Assembly: GCA_963720235.1 (NCBI GenBank)
Contig: OY970389.1
Location: 5,208,001 to 5,272,000 of the forward strand
DNA from: JACMLC01 sp963720235
GTDB lineage: Bacteria; Acidobacteriota; Blastocatellia; Pyrinomonadales; Pyrinomonadaceae
Length of the DNA: 64,000 bases
Reading direction: 5' to 3'
Under the pieces are notes generated by a model that searched no databases, had not been told where the DNA came from, and was given only the letters and a program-made list of their open reading frames with translations. Each line of letters begins with the position of its first letter. Within the stretch, counting starts at the first letter, position 1. Below are positions 1 to 8,990 of this stretch, one piece after another. The translations under genes were made by a program, and so were the position numbers.

Positions 1-1083
1 GCAGATGCGCGCGGCAGTTCGTCCATCCCAGAGCGGCGGAATGCGCGGCGGGCTTTTGTCATCGCGCGGCGCGTCGAGCGAGGCGAAGGCTGCGCTTGTA
101 ATCTTTGATGTGTCTGTGCCGACAATCTTGTTCGTGCCAAGCTCGACTGTAATCGGGCGTTCGGTGTTTTCTCTCAAGGTGAGACAGGGAATGCCGAGTG
201 CGGTGGTCTCTTCCTGTATGCCTCCGCTGTCTGTCAGGACGAGCCGCGCGCCGCTATAGAGCCGCAGGAAATCTAAGTAGCCAAGAGGCTCTATCAGTCG
301 CAGTCCGCGTGCGCGCTCGACTCTCTCTGCGAAACCAAATTCGCTAATGCGTGCGCGCGTGCGCGGGTGGACTGGGAAGATGATTGGAAGTTTTTGGCTA
401 ATCTGTTCGAGCGCGTCGAGAATCCGCGCGAAGGTTTCTCGCTCGTCCACATTGGATGGACGATGAAGCGTGAGCGCGGCGTAATCCAAATCATGTATGC
501 CAAGCTCTTCGCGCACCTTCGAGCTTTCGGCGCGCTGCAACTGTGCCAAGAGAGAATCAATCATCACATTGCCGACAAAGCGTATGCGCTCGTCTGGAAT
601 GCCCTCGCGTCTTAAATTCTCGTCCGCATCAACGGACGGCGTGAGCAATAGGTCTGCGAGTTGGTCTGTCAGGAGGCGGTTAATCTCTTCGGGCATCGTG
701 CGGTCGCGGCTGCGAAGTCCGGCCTCTACGTGTGCGACGCGTATGCCGAGCTTTGAGCAGACGAGCGCGCACGCGATAGTAGAGTTGACATCACCGACGA
801 CCAGAACCCAGTCGGGCTTTTCTTCCAGCACAACAGGCTCAAACGCCTGCATCACGGCAGCCGTCTGCACAGCGTGCGAGCCGGAGCCGACGCCTAGATA
901 GACATCCGGCTCAGGCAGGCCGAGGTCGCGGAAGAAAGCATCGGACATCTGCGCGTCGTAATGCTGCCCCGTATGCACGATGAGCGGCGCAAACTCGTGT
1001 GCGCGCCGCTTCATCTCTTCGACAATCGGCGCGACCTTCATAAAGTTTGGCCGCGCGCCGACGACGTTTATGACTTTTAGCAT
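1..1083 (-). CDS. wecB: UDP-N-acetylglucosamine 2-epimerase (non-hydrolysing), C-terminus cut by window edge
   Basis: Reading the minus strand from the ATG at 1083 gives about 361 residues with no stop, running off the left edge. The protein opens MLKVINVVGARPNFMK and contains HTGQHYDAQMSD, VVGDVNSTIA, HVEAGLRS, MPEEINR and LVLTDSGGIQEE, all hallmarks of the WecB/MnaA family. These enzymes convert UDP-GlcNAc to UDP-ManNAc in the cytoplasm for polysaccharide synthesis. Only roughly the last 10-20 residues should be missing. One base separates it from the stop of the upstream UDP-sugar dehydrogenase, so the two are almost certainly co-transcribed and supply UDP-ManNAc and then UDP-ManNAcA. Identity is firm; the final polymer is unknown. 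Confidence 0.93.
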   Translation of the reverse strand, partial: MLKVINVVGARPNFMKVAPIVEEMKRRAHEFAPLIVHTGQHYDAQMSDAFFRDLGLPEPDVYLGVGSGSHAVQTAAVMQAFEPVVLEEKPDWVLVVGDVNSTIACALVCSKLGIRVAHVEAGLRSRDRTMPEEINRLLTDQLADLLLTPSVDADENLRREGIPDERIRFVGNVMIDSLLAQLQRAESSKVREELGIHDLDYAALTLHRPSNVDERETFARILDALEQISQKLPIIFPVHPRTRARISEFGFAERVERARGLRLIEPLGYLDFLRLYSGARLVLTDSGGIQEETTALGIPCLTLRENTERPITVELGTNKIVGTDTSKITSAAFASLDAPRDDKSPPRIPPLWDGRTAARIC

Positions 1084-1084
1084 T

Positions 1085-2428
1085 TTATAATCTGATGACT
1101 CTCGCCTTGCTCGCGCGTCTGAGTTCGCCGCCGAGTGCGTTGCGTGTGTCAACAATGAGTTGTGAAAGCTCCGTCACGCGCTTGTAATCTATCTGGCTAT
1201 GGTCTGTGACGATGATGATGCAATCCGCAGCTTTTAATTCTTCATCCGTCAACTCGACCGTCTGCAAGGCTTCGGCATGGCCCTGCCCCATCGTGTGCGC
1301 GTCGTCAAAATTTACTTCCGCGACGAACGGGTCATGATAACGCACGTCCGCGCCTTTAGCTCTCAGCAAATCAATAATCGAGAGCGCGGGGCTTTCTCTG
1401 ACATCATTGATGTCTTTCTTATAAGCTACGCCGAGCAGCAGTACGCGCGAGCCGTTAAGAGCTTTTCGCACATCATTCAATCCATCCGCGACGAGCCGCA
1501 CGACATGCTCAGGCATACGCGAATTGACTTCCTCTGCTAATCCGATGAAACGCGAATCAAAGCCATGCTGTCTGGCTTTCCATGAAAGATAATGCGGGTC
1601 GAGCGGGATGCAATGCCCGCCGATGCCGGGGCCGGGATAGAACGGCATAAAGCCGAAAGGCTTGGTGGCCGCCGCGCGAATCACTTCCCAGGTGTCTATT
1701 CCCAAAGCATAACAGAGACGCGCCATCTCGTTTGCCATGCCGATGTTGACTGCGCGAAATGTGTTTTCCAAAAGCTTCGCGGCTTCGGCCACGCGCGCGG
1801 AACTGACTGCGTGAACATCTTTGACGACCTGCGAATAGAGATGCGCGGCAACGTGAGTAGAATCTTCTGTGCAGCCGCCGACGACTTTTGGAATGTTGTG
1901 CGTCTGAAACTGCGGATTGCCGGGGTCAACTCTTTCCGGCGAGAAGGCTAGAAGGAAATCTTCATCGAGCTTTAATCCCATCTCTTCAAACATAGGGAGC
2001 AGAACTTCATCAGTCGTCCCCGGATAGGTCGTTGACTCAAGCACTATCAGTTGACCGCGCCTGAGGTTCTTCTGAATCTCTTCGGCGGCTGCGAGGATGT
2101 AAGAGATGTCCGGCTCTTTGGTCTTGCGCAAAGGGGTCGGGACGCAGATGATGATGGCATCGCACTCAGAGAGATGCGAAAAATCCGTCGTCGCGCGCAG
2201 CCTTTCAGCTTCGACAAGCTCTTTGACGGCGGAAGATTGGACATCGCCGATGTATGAGCGGCCAGAGTTGATTTCAGAAGCTTTGCTTTCGTCAACTTCA
2301 AAGCCTGTGGCGAAGAGTCCGGCCTGTGCGAACTCGACGGCTAAGGGCAAGCCGACATAGCCGAGGCCGATGACGCCGACGCGCGCACTCTTGCTTATAA
2401 TCAGATTTGTAATCTCGCTTTTAATCAT
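1085..2428 (-). CDS. wecC: UDP-N-acetyl-mannosamine/glucosamine 6-dehydrogenase
   Basis: A 447-residue nucleotide-sugar dehydrogenase. The N-terminal NAD-binding motif VGVIGLGYVGLPLA lies near residues 17-30, the central helix LLENTFRAVNIGMANE follows, and the catalytic cysteine sits in GPGIGGHCIPLDPHY (about C273). The C-terminal UDP-binding domain contains VLLLGVAYKKDINDVRESPA. It oxidises the C6 hydroxyl of a UDP-HexNAc to a uronate, probably UDP-ManNAc given the wecB neighbour, although UDP-GlcNAc (WbpA type) cannot be excluded. The frame stays open to a TTG at 2530, but the family normally starts just before the Rossmann motif, so ATG 2428 (MIKSEITNL) is preferred. No start here has a strong Shine-Dalgarno sequence. 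Confidence 0.9.
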   Translation of the reverse strand: MIKSEITNLIISKSARVGVIGLGYVGLPLAVEFAQAGLFATGFEVDESKASEINSGRSYIGDVQSSAVKELVEAERLRATTDFSHLSECDAIIICVPTPLRKTKEPDISYILAAAEEIQKNLRRGQLIVLESTTYPGTTDEVLLPMFEEMGLKLDEDFLLAFSPERVDPGNPQFQTHNIPKVVGGCTEDSTHVAAHLYSQVVKDVHAVSSARVAEAAKLLENTFRAVNIGMANEMARLCYALGIDTWEVIRAAATKPFGFMPFYPGPGIGGHCIPLDPHYLSWKARQHGFDSRFIGLAEEVNSRMPEHVVRLVADGLNDVRKALNGSRVLLLGVAYKKDINDVRESPALSIIDLLRAKGADVRYHDPFVAEVNFDDAHTMGQGHAEALQTVELTDEELKAADCIIIVTDHSQIDYKRVTELSQLIVDTRNALGGELRRASKARVIRL

Positions 2429-2662
2429 GTCGCCCGGTTTTCTCGTGGTATTCAGCATGGCTGAGGCAGGATAGGCGCGTCGCGCTTTGGTTGCGCCATC
2501 GAAATCACTTTTAAGACTATGTGAGCGCAAAGCGGGCTGTCAAGCAACCTGTCATCAATCTGAATCTTGACACAACGGACAAGACAAGCCAATATCCGTG
2601 CCTGAATCCGAAAGACGCTTTATTAAAATTCTGAAAACCCCTTGAAAGGACGCTTGAAAATT

Positions 2663-3259
2663 ATGCTTGATAAAAATGGGCGGGGCGGCGCTGTGCTGGC
2701 GCTCGTGCTGCTTGCTGCATTTACTCTCGCGTGCGGCGCGCTCAAAAACCTGGGCGGCAACTCGCTCGCCGAAGCCAATAAGATGGTCCAGGAAGCCAAC
2801 GACGAGTTGAAGGCCGTTGACCGGATTGCAGAGGACAACGAAGAGAAGGTTGACGCGCTCGACAAAGCAGACAAGGAAGGGAACTCAGCCGAAGTCAAGA
2901 AGTTGCTGGACGATTTGATGAAGGCCATTGACGACGGCCTCAAGCATGGCGAGACCGCCGCAGACAAACTCGACAGGGCGTCCAAGATGAATGTTGACGA
3001 CAAGTATAAAGAGTACTTGTCGCTCAAATCTCAATCGCTGCGCAAACAGGTCGAAGCCTTCAAGGAGCGCAAAGAGGCCGCGCGAATCATGCGCGACAAC
3101 TATGACAACTCTGACAAGACGGCGATGCAGAAGGCGAAGGACGATTTCAAGAAGAAGAATTCCAACTACAAAAAGCTGCTCGGTGAAGCCAAAGATTTGA
3201 GCCGCAAAGCAGACGACATCGCACGCCAGAACCCTGACAAAATCAAGCCCTCGTCTTGA
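2663..3259 (+). CDS. coiled-coil lipoprotein, unknown function
   Basis: A 198-residue protein starting MLDKNGRGG, followed by a hydrophobic segment and a lipobox-like FTLACG, so it is predicted to be exported and lipidated at that Cys. The rest is highly charged and helical (Lys/Asp/Glu/Ala-rich, e.g. DELKAVDRIAEDNEEKVDAL), suggesting a long coiled coil facing the periplasm. A TTG at 2642 lies further upstream in frame, but AAAGGA at 2645-2650 is better placed to serve the ATG at 2663. It is a single gene, converging on the peroxidase at 3362 with a palindromic repeat between them. I recognise no family; a structural or envelope-spacer role is only a guess. Confidence 0.75.
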   Translation: MLDKNGRGGAVLALVLLAAFTLACGALKNLGGNSLAEANKMVQEANDELKAVDRIAEDNEEKVDALDKADKEGNSAEVKKLLDDLMKAIDDGLKHGETAADKLDRASKMNVDDKYKEYLSLKSQSLRKQVEAFKERKEAARIMRDNYDNSDKTAMQKAKDDFKKKNSNYKKLLGEAKDLSRKADDIARQNPDKIKPSS

Positions 3260-3276
3260 TGTAAGGAAATAAAAAA

Positions 3277-3350
3277 GTCTCCCGCAAAGGCGCAAAGGCG
3301 CAAAGAAGAGATTCAATTCTTCTTTGCGCCTTTGCGCCTTTGCGGGAGAC
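3277..3350. repeat. GCAAAGGC word palindrome, copy 1
   Basis: Two perfectly complementary 31-base arms (3277-3307 and 3320-3350) around a 12-base loop. Each arm holds consecutive GCAAAGGC words after GTCTCCC. It lies exactly between the convergent 3' ends of the lipoprotein and peroxidase genes, where it could act as a bidirectional terminator. Related copies are at 16045-16109, 16803-16898, 25276-25351 and (degraded) 31339-31402. Confidence 0.95.
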
Positions 3351-3361
3351 TGGCGGTTTAT

Positions 3362-6217
3362 TTACGGCACGCTTGCGGATGGGACTGGAATGTCTTGATT
3401 GAGTCCCCAACCCACAATGCGGACTGAGCTGTCGTTATTGTGCATGATGAACCAGTGACCGCTCGAAGGACGGAAGACTGCAAAGTCGGAAAGACCGTCG
3501 CCGTCATAATCTCCGGGCGTGGGAATGTCTGTCGAAATTCCAAACTGCACGGCGCGGAATGTCTGGTCGCTGCTGCGCAGGACATACCATGCTCCGCCGG
3601 TCGGACGAAAGACTGCTAAATCTGACTTCCTGTCTCCGTCATAATCTCCTGCGACTGGTCTGTCGCTATTCGTGCCGAACTGGACTGAGGAAACCTGATT
3701 GTTAGAGCTTTGCAAGACATACCAGCTTCCGTTTGACGGGCGAAAGACAGCCGCGTCCGTCTTGCCGTCGCCGTCAAAATCCGCCGCCACAGGTTTGTCT
3801 CCCGCAGTTCCCCACTGGACTGTGACGAAATCCGTGCTCGGTTTCGAAGTCGGGCGATAGAAGAAGAAGCTCTGGCCGCCCGTCTGCGAGCCGTCACGAT
3901 AGACACCCAAATCCGCGCGCCCGTCGCCGTCCCAATCACCCGCGACAGGCTGGTCGCCCGTTCTGCCAAACTGAAACTGTTGCAGCGCATTGGTCGAGCT
4001 TCTCAGCATAAAGAAATCTGCGCGGTTCGGGTCGGACGGATTTTCGCGGAAGACAGCGATGTCGGCTTTGTTGTCGCCGTCGTAATCATCCGGCGCGAGA
4101 CGGTCTGTAGAGATGCCGAAATTCGTGGCGCGAGGTGTGTTGCTATTGCTTTGCAGGATATACCAGTTGTTATCGGAGGGACGGAAGACGGAGATGTCTG
4201 TCTTGCCGTCTCCGTCAAAGTCTGCATATTTTGCTCTGAAGGAACCGGTTGTTCCTTCACCGAAGACTGTAAACTTAAAACCTTGCGAGACGGCGACTCC
4301 GCCCGGAGCATTGCTGTCAACCACGAACCAGCGGCCAGTGAAGCTGGCTCCAATGATAGCCGGAGTCGCGGGAATAGAGATGCTCACAGAGCCTCTGCCC
4401 TGACCTGCTCCGCTTCCTGAAAGCTGTATGGAAACTCTGGCGAGCGAGCCTGTCGCAGGAATGTTTGGCCCAGTGCCGGGGTCGTTGCTGTCTATGACCA
4501 AGACGGCCTGCGCGCCGCCGAGCGCATTTGAAACGGCGACGGCAAAACTCGGATTGCCAGCGAGCGGCGGCTCAATGGCCGTGACCTGCGGAATGTTGCC
4601 GCCAGAACCCGTCGTGCCGTTGCCAGTCAGTTGCGGGACGCGATTGGATTCCGTGTAGAGCGTCGGGCGATCAAACTGCGCCGTTCCGGCAGCCACGCGC
4701 GGATCTGTCAGCGGGCGTTTCAAGAATGCTACGAGGTCTGCTCTTTGCTGCGCGTTCAGACCGAGCGGGCGGATGCGATTGCGGTCAATGTTCGGCGCGT
4801 CAAAGTCGCCGCCGCGATTATAAAAAGCTACGACATCCTCAAGCGTTGCGAACTGCCCGAAGTGCATGTAGGGCGCGCGCAGTTCCACATTACGCAAACT
4901 CGCCGTGCGAAATTCTCCAAGCTCGTTGACATTTCCGGTGACGGCAAATCTTCCGGGGTCTTCTGTCTGCGGACGCAGACCGATGTTGTGAAACAGGTTG
5001 TCCGTCAAAAGAGTTCCGACATGGCAGGTATTGCATCTGCCGGGGCCGTTGAAGATTTGTTGACCGCGCGCTTCGGCAGGAGTGAGCGCGGCGATTGAAG
5101 AGACGGCGGCATCGAATGGCGTGCGGTCTGAATAGAGCGTGCGCTCGAAGGTGGCAATCGCCATCGCAATGCGCGCGGGCGTGACATCGGATGTGCCGAA
5201 GGCTTCCGTGAAAAGCTCTGGATAAGTGCGCCCGCCAATCCATTCGTTCAAAGCCGTCGGAATGGAAGGCGAAAGGGCCAGAGGTTTTGAAACTGCAATC
5301 CGCGCCGAGACATCATTCCAGTTGCGCCCGCTGTGAGCCATCTCGGCAGAACTGACGGGTGGCCCAAGAGCCTGGCTTTCAAGCGCGGCTCCGTTTGGAA
5401 TCAAGACCGCGCCGCTAATCGGGTCTGTGAATGTTCCGGTCGCGCGTCCATCCCAGAAGAGCAGAGGCGGATACCCTGCATCTATGTATGACTTGGCCTT
5501 GCGACCTGTGACCTGTTCTTTAAAGCCGTAAGTCTCAGACCAGCTATACGTGCCATCGCTGTTGTTGGTCGGCACTCCGGGCGAAGCATAGACATCATCC
5601 GCTGTGCCGAAAAGATTGTCCGCTCCGGGATTAGTAGAGCGCGGGTTGTTGACGATAGAGCGCGCATCCGAGCCGCCGTTTCCGGCAAAGTGGCAAGTGC
5701 CGCAAGAGATCGTGCGGGTCGAAGAAAGCTGCTCGTCCCAGAAAAGAACTTTGCCGAGATAAGCTTTGGTCGCCGTCACAGGATTACCGGGCGGCGCGGG
5801 CGGAGGATTCAACGGCTGCACAGGGCCGGGGATAGTTCCGTTTGCGCGCACGCCCTGATCCGGCTGGCTGAAGCTGCTCACCTGAGTCCCGTTCTCCGAG
5901 CGCACCCAGTAGAAATATGTCTGGCCCACAACGGCGGTCGTGTCAAAGAATGCGCCTGCGGCAGTTGTGCCGAGATTGGTCGAGCCGTTCGGGTCGTTGA
6001 TGGTGTTGCGGAAAACCCTGTAGAGAGTCACGCCGCGCATCGTGTGCCACGTCAAACCGACTTTGGTCGAGTAGCTGTTGTCAGAAGCTATCACTCCGGT
6101 CGGAGCGGGGAGCGTGGTGTTTTGTCCTGTGACTTTAAAGATGGAGGAAAATTTTTCCGTGAACGCCAGCAATGGCAGAGCAAAAAGCACAATGACGATT
6201 AATTTTATGCGGCGCAT
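3362..6217 (-). CDS. secreted di-haem cytochrome c peroxidase fused to FN3 and FG-GAP-like repeats
   Basis: A 951-residue exported protein. The N-terminus MRRIKLIVIVLFALPLLAF is a signal peptide. A fibronectin type III-like domain follows (about 40-130). The central part is a MauG/CcpA-type peroxidase: GKVLFWDEQLSS, haem site CGTCH, later haem site CNTCH and the LRNVELRAPYMHFG region. After a linker, the last 300 residues carry FG-GAP/VCBS-like units with the DFDGDGKTD..VFRPS signature, a predicted beta-propeller. Family knowledge says such peroxidases reduce H2O2 or oxidise a partner outside the cytoplasmic membrane; the propeller could bind surface polymers. ATG 6217 is chosen because AGAGG precedes it; the frame also opens at TTG 6235. 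The fusion architecture is the unusual part. Confidence 0.88.
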   Translation of the reverse strand: MRRIKLIVIVLFALPLLAFTEKFSSIFKVTGQNTTLPAPTGVIASDNSYSTKVGLTWHTMRGVTLYRVFRNTINDPNGSTNLGTTAAGAFFDTTAVVGQTYFYWVRSENGTQVSSFSQPDQGVRANGTIPGPVQPLNPPPAPPGNPVTATKAYLGKVLFWDEQLSSTRTISCGTCHFAGNGGSDARSIVNNPRSTNPGADNLFGTADDVYASPGVPTNNSDGTYSWSETYGFKEQVTGRKAKSYIDAGYPPLLFWDGRATGTFTDPISGAVLIPNGAALESQALGPPVSSAEMAHSGRNWNDVSARIAVSKPLALSPSIPTALNEWIGGRTYPELFTEAFGTSDVTPARIAMAIATFERTLYSDRTPFDAAVSSIAALTPAEARGQQIFNGPGRCNTCHVGTLLTDNLFHNIGLRPQTEDPGRFAVTGNVNELGEFRTASLRNVELRAPYMHFGQFATLEDVVAFYNRGGDFDAPNIDRNRIRPLGLNAQQRADLVAFLKRPLTDPRVAAGTAQFDRPTLYTESNRVPQLTGNGTTGSGGNIPQVTAIEPPLAGNPSFAVAVSNALGGAQAVLVIDSNDPGTGPNIPATGSLARVSIQLSGSGAGQGRGSVSISIPATPAIIGASFTGRWFVVDSNAPGGVAVSQGFKFTVFGEGTTGSFRAKYADFDGDGKTDISVFRPSDNNWYILQSNSNTPRATNFGISTDRLAPDDYDGDNKADIAVFRENPSDPNRADFFMLRSSTNALQQFQFGRTGDQPVAGDWDGDGRADLGVYRDGSQTGGQSFFFYRPTSKPSTDFVTVQWGTAGDKPVAADFDGDGKTDAAVFRPSNGSWYVLQSSNNQVSSVQFGTNSDRPVAGDYDGDRKSDLAVFRPTGGAWYVLRSSDQTFRAVQFGISTDIPTPGDYDGDGLSDFAVFRPSSGHWFIMHNNDSSVRIVGWGLNQDIPVPSASVP

Positions 6218-6503
6218 ACCTACTACCTCTTTCAAATTGCATCGCTGGCGTGGAAGCGACCAGGAAAAGCCTGCAAAGCTGCATTGGACAAAAGCTGAAA
6301 ACCTGTTGGACTCTGGACTACTTGCTGTTCCGCCACTTTTGACGCGGAACTCTGCGCGGTGGTCTGAATATTTGTATACGCGGTCTTACTAAATAGCAGA
6401 AAAGCGGTCTCAGGCAGCGTATCAATTTAAGAATACTTTAACCCTCTGCGCCCTGCCGTGTATTTATGAGACTGCTTCGAAAAACTTCTGGGCCTTTAAA
6501 TTC

Positions 6504-6532
6504 TTCACATTAGCCGCGAATCAAAGTATCCT
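6504..6532 (+). promoter_or_regulatory. possible sigma70-type promoter in the 353-base divergent gap 6218-6570
   Basis: TTCACA (6504-6509) and TATCCT (6527-6532) are 17 bases apart, about 40 bases before the permease start at 6571. The -10 match is poor. The rest of the gap between the divergent peroxidase and permease genes shows no gene or repeat that I can support. Confidence 0.25.
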
Positions 6533-6570
6533 GCCTCTTGTTCGTGCGAAATCCGCAGCCTGCGTGGTTG

Positions 6571-8142
6571 ATGAACGATTCCCCTAAAAAGCTGGAGCGG
6601 AGTCTGGGTCTCATTGATGCGACGATGATTGTCGTCGGCTCAATGATTGGCTCAGGTATATTTATCACATCTGCGGAATCTGCGCGACTCGTGGGAGCTC
6701 CCGGCTGGCTGCTGGCCGCCTGGGCTCTGGCGGGCGTCTTGACGATAACGGGCGCGCTTTGCTGTGCGGAACTGGCCGCGATGATGCCGCGCGCTGGCGG
6801 GCAATATGTTTTCTTGCGCGAAGCTTACAGCCCCGCCCTCGGCTTTCTCTTCGGTTGGTCGCTCTTTCTGGTCATTCAAACAGGCACGATTGCCGCCGTC
6901 GCCATCGCCTTCGCAAACTTTATGGGCGTGCTCACCGACAAGGTCTCGGCGGGCAGCTATTTTATCGAGCCCGTTATTATTATCAAGCCGTTTTCGCTTG
7001 GCCCAATAGCTTTTTCCGCCAGCTATGCCATCAGCCTTTCCAGTCAACAACTCGTCGCCATCCTCGTCATACTCTTTCTGACCATCATCAACACGCGCGG
7101 CCTCAAGACAGGCAAGCTCATCCAAAACACTTTCACATTTACAAAGACCGCCGCGCTCTTAGGCTTGATTGTCATCGGCCTCGCGCTCGGATGGAACGAC
7201 TCAAGCGCGGCTTATACTTCTTCATGGTGGAACTCCTGGGCCAATGGGTGGAGCCCGCAAGCGGCCCAGCCGGGATTGGAAACTGTCGGCGCGCTTGCGC
7301 TCGTGATGCTTCTGGGAAGAGCTATGACAGGGCCGCTTTTCGCGCAGTCTGCCTGGAACAATGTCACATTCACAGGCGGTGAAGTAAGCAGTCCGGGCCG
7401 CAATCTTCCGCGCTCGCTGCTCATAGGATGCGGCGCAGTCGTAGCTCTCTACCTGCTCGCAAACCTGGCTTACGTCGTCACACTGCCTCTCGCAGAGATT
7501 CAGAATGCGCCGCAGAACCGCGTCGCGACGGCGGCGATGCAAGCCATCTTAGGCCCGCGCGGCGCGACTGTGATGGCGATTGCAATTATGATTTCGACCT
7601 TTGGCTGTAACAACGGATTGATTCTGGCGGGCGCGCGAGTCTATTACGCAATGGCACGCGACCGTCTCTTCTTCGAGCACACGGGCCGTCTTAACTCGCG
7701 TCATGTTCCGGCCATCGCGCTCATCGCGCAGGGGCTGTGGGCTTCTCTGCTCACGCTGCCGCGAACTGTGACGACCAATCCGCAGACGGGCGCGGTCACT
7801 TACGGCAATGTCTATACACAGCTTCTGGAATATATCATCTCTGCCGATTTAGTCTTTTACGCGCTGATGGTCGGAGCCGTCATCGTCATGCGCCGCAAAG
7901 CTCCGCACATCGAGCGTCCTTATCGCACATTCGGCTATCCCGTCGTGCCTTTGATTTATATCCTGCTGGCGACGTTGCTGGTGCTGGATTTGGCGTATCT
8001 TGCGCCGCAAACTTCGGGCATAGGCTATCTGCTCGTGCTGACGGGATTGCCGGTGTATCTTATCTGGCGAAGAGGCGCGGCGCATCATGCCGCATCGCAG
8101 GGAACGGAAACCGGCGAAGGCATCGATGGAAAATCGGATTAA
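6571..8142 (+). CDS. APC-family amino acid permease
   Basis: A 523-residue polytopic membrane protein with about 12-14 hydrophobic segments. The signature of the amino acid-polyamine-organocation superfamily is at the start: LGLIDATMIVVGSMIGSGIF, then CCAELAAMMPRAGGQYVFLREAY. It closely resembles the LAT/YfnA-like antiporter branch. It would import or exchange an amino acid; the substrate cannot be read from sequence. TTG 6538 is also in frame, but ATG 6571 (MNDSPKKLERSLGL) gives the usual short cytoplasmic N-terminus. It is divergent from the peroxidase gene and followed after 73 bases by a YbjN-like gene. Confidence 0.9.
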   Translation: MNDSPKKLERSLGLIDATMIVVGSMIGSGIFITSAESARLVGAPGWLLAAWALAGVLTITGALCCAELAAMMPRAGGQYVFLREAYSPALGFLFGWSLFLVIQTGTIAAVAIAFANFMGVLTDKVSAGSYFIEPVIIIKPFSLGPIAFSASYAISLSSQQLVAILVILFLTIINTRGLKTGKLIQNTFTFTKTAALLGLIVIGLALGWNDSSAAYTSSWWNSWANGWSPQAAQPGLETVGALALVMLLGRAMTGPLFAQSAWNNVTFTGGEVSSPGRNLPRSLLIGCGAVVALYLLANLAYVVTLPLAEIQNAPQNRVATAAMQAILGPRGATVMAIAIMISTFGCNNGLILAGARVYYAMARDRLFFEHTGRLNSRHVPAIALIAQGLWASLLTLPRTVTTNPQTGAVTYGNVYTQLLEYIISADLVFYALMVGAVIVMRRKAPHIERPYRTFGYPVVPLIYILLATLLVLDLAYLAPQTSGIGYLLVLTGLPVYLIWRRGAAHHAASQGTETGEGIDGKSD

Positions 8143-8215
8143 CAGAATTGAGAAAATCGGATTAGCCGCAATGCCTTCGCCTCTTTTGTAAAGACTCAGG
8201 AAAAAGGAAACCTAC

Positions 8216-8719
8216 ATGATGAAAGATTCTTTGAAATTGTTTTTGGGGATGCTTTTAATTTTCGCTTTCGTCTCCGGCGCACAGCCGATTGCGCGAGCAA
8301 ATGTCTCCGGGCCAACAGCAGCAACAGCAACAGTGGCCCAGACCACCGAGGCGAAAGTTGACCTGTGGCTCAAGGACTCTGGCTACAGTTTCAGAAAGAC
8401 AGGCAAAGGGACATGGCTCATCAACCATCCTGATTTAAGCTCCTCAGAGATGCCTATGATAGTCGCCGCCGGGCAGGATTTCGTCGTCATCGGCGTCGTT
8501 GTCGCATTCAAAAAAAATATCAGCTTTACGAAAGATGTGATGTACAAGCTCTTGCGGCTGAGCCATGCGCTTGATTATGTCAAGATTGGATTTGACGACG
8601 ACGAAGACCTCTTCGTCAGGGCCGAGGTCAAAACAAAGCTGCTCGACTTGCAGGAATTCAAAAACATCGTGGAGAGATGCGCCCGCGCCGCCGTCAAGAT
8701 TCGCAGTGAGATAGCGTAA
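8216..8719 (+). CDS. secreted YbjN-domain-like protein
   Basis: A 167-residue protein with a signal peptide (hydrophobic stretch LFLGMLLIFAFVSGAQP). The mature part resembles the YbjN/type III secretion chaperone-like fold: a strand-rich half (WLINHPD, MIVAAGQDFVVIGVVV) followed by a helix and LSHALDYVKIGFDDDEDLF. AAGGA lies 7 bases before the ATG. Proteins of this fold are usually cytoplasmic; the export signal is unusual, and the function is unknown. It may be co-transcribed with the preceding permease. Confidence 0.65.
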   Translation: MMKDSLKLFLGMLLIFAFVSGAQPIARANVSGPTAATATVAQTTEAKVDLWLKDSGYSFRKTGKGTWLINHPDLSSSEMPMIVAAGQDFVVIGVVVAFKKNISFTKDVMYKLLRLSHALDYVKIGFDDDEDLFVRAEVKTKLLDLQEFKNIVERCARAAVKIRSEIA

Positions 8720-8784
8720 GACAGCGTAACTGCGAGATAAGAAAGTTGGTTTCGTTAAGCCACGCGTGGGGCGACATGCAATAG

Positions 8785-8943
8785 CCCCGCGCGTCAGCGC
8801 GGGGACACACGCACCGCACACAAGCCAAGCCCCGACAGGGGCGACACCATTTGTGCCGCCCCTGTCGGGGCTCATTATTTATCTATGCTCTTTAACCCAC
8901 GACTCACGTCGTGGGCTACTACATGCCGCCCCTGTCGGGGCTG
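8785..8943. repeat. cluster of GC-rich palindromes with a GCCCCGACAGGGGC unit
   Basis: This 271-base gap (8720-8990) carries four short palindromes: 8785-8804 (CCCCGCGC arms), 8828-8872 (16-base arms AGCCCCGACAGGGGCG), 8896-8915 (CCCACGAC arms) and a further copy of the CCGCCCCTGTCGGGGCT half at about 8926-8942. The CCCACGAC...GTGGGCTACT unit recurs near 28144. They lie between the convergent ends of the YbjN-like and polymerase genes. Confidence 0.85.
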
Positions 8944-8990
8944 TCATGGTGCATCACCTGCTGTTTATGTCGAACCGTTAAGACGGCATC

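Noticed and set aside
5..901. Plus-strand open frames over the wecB region
   Set aside because: They are antisense to a clear WecB reading; no plus-strand product has family features.
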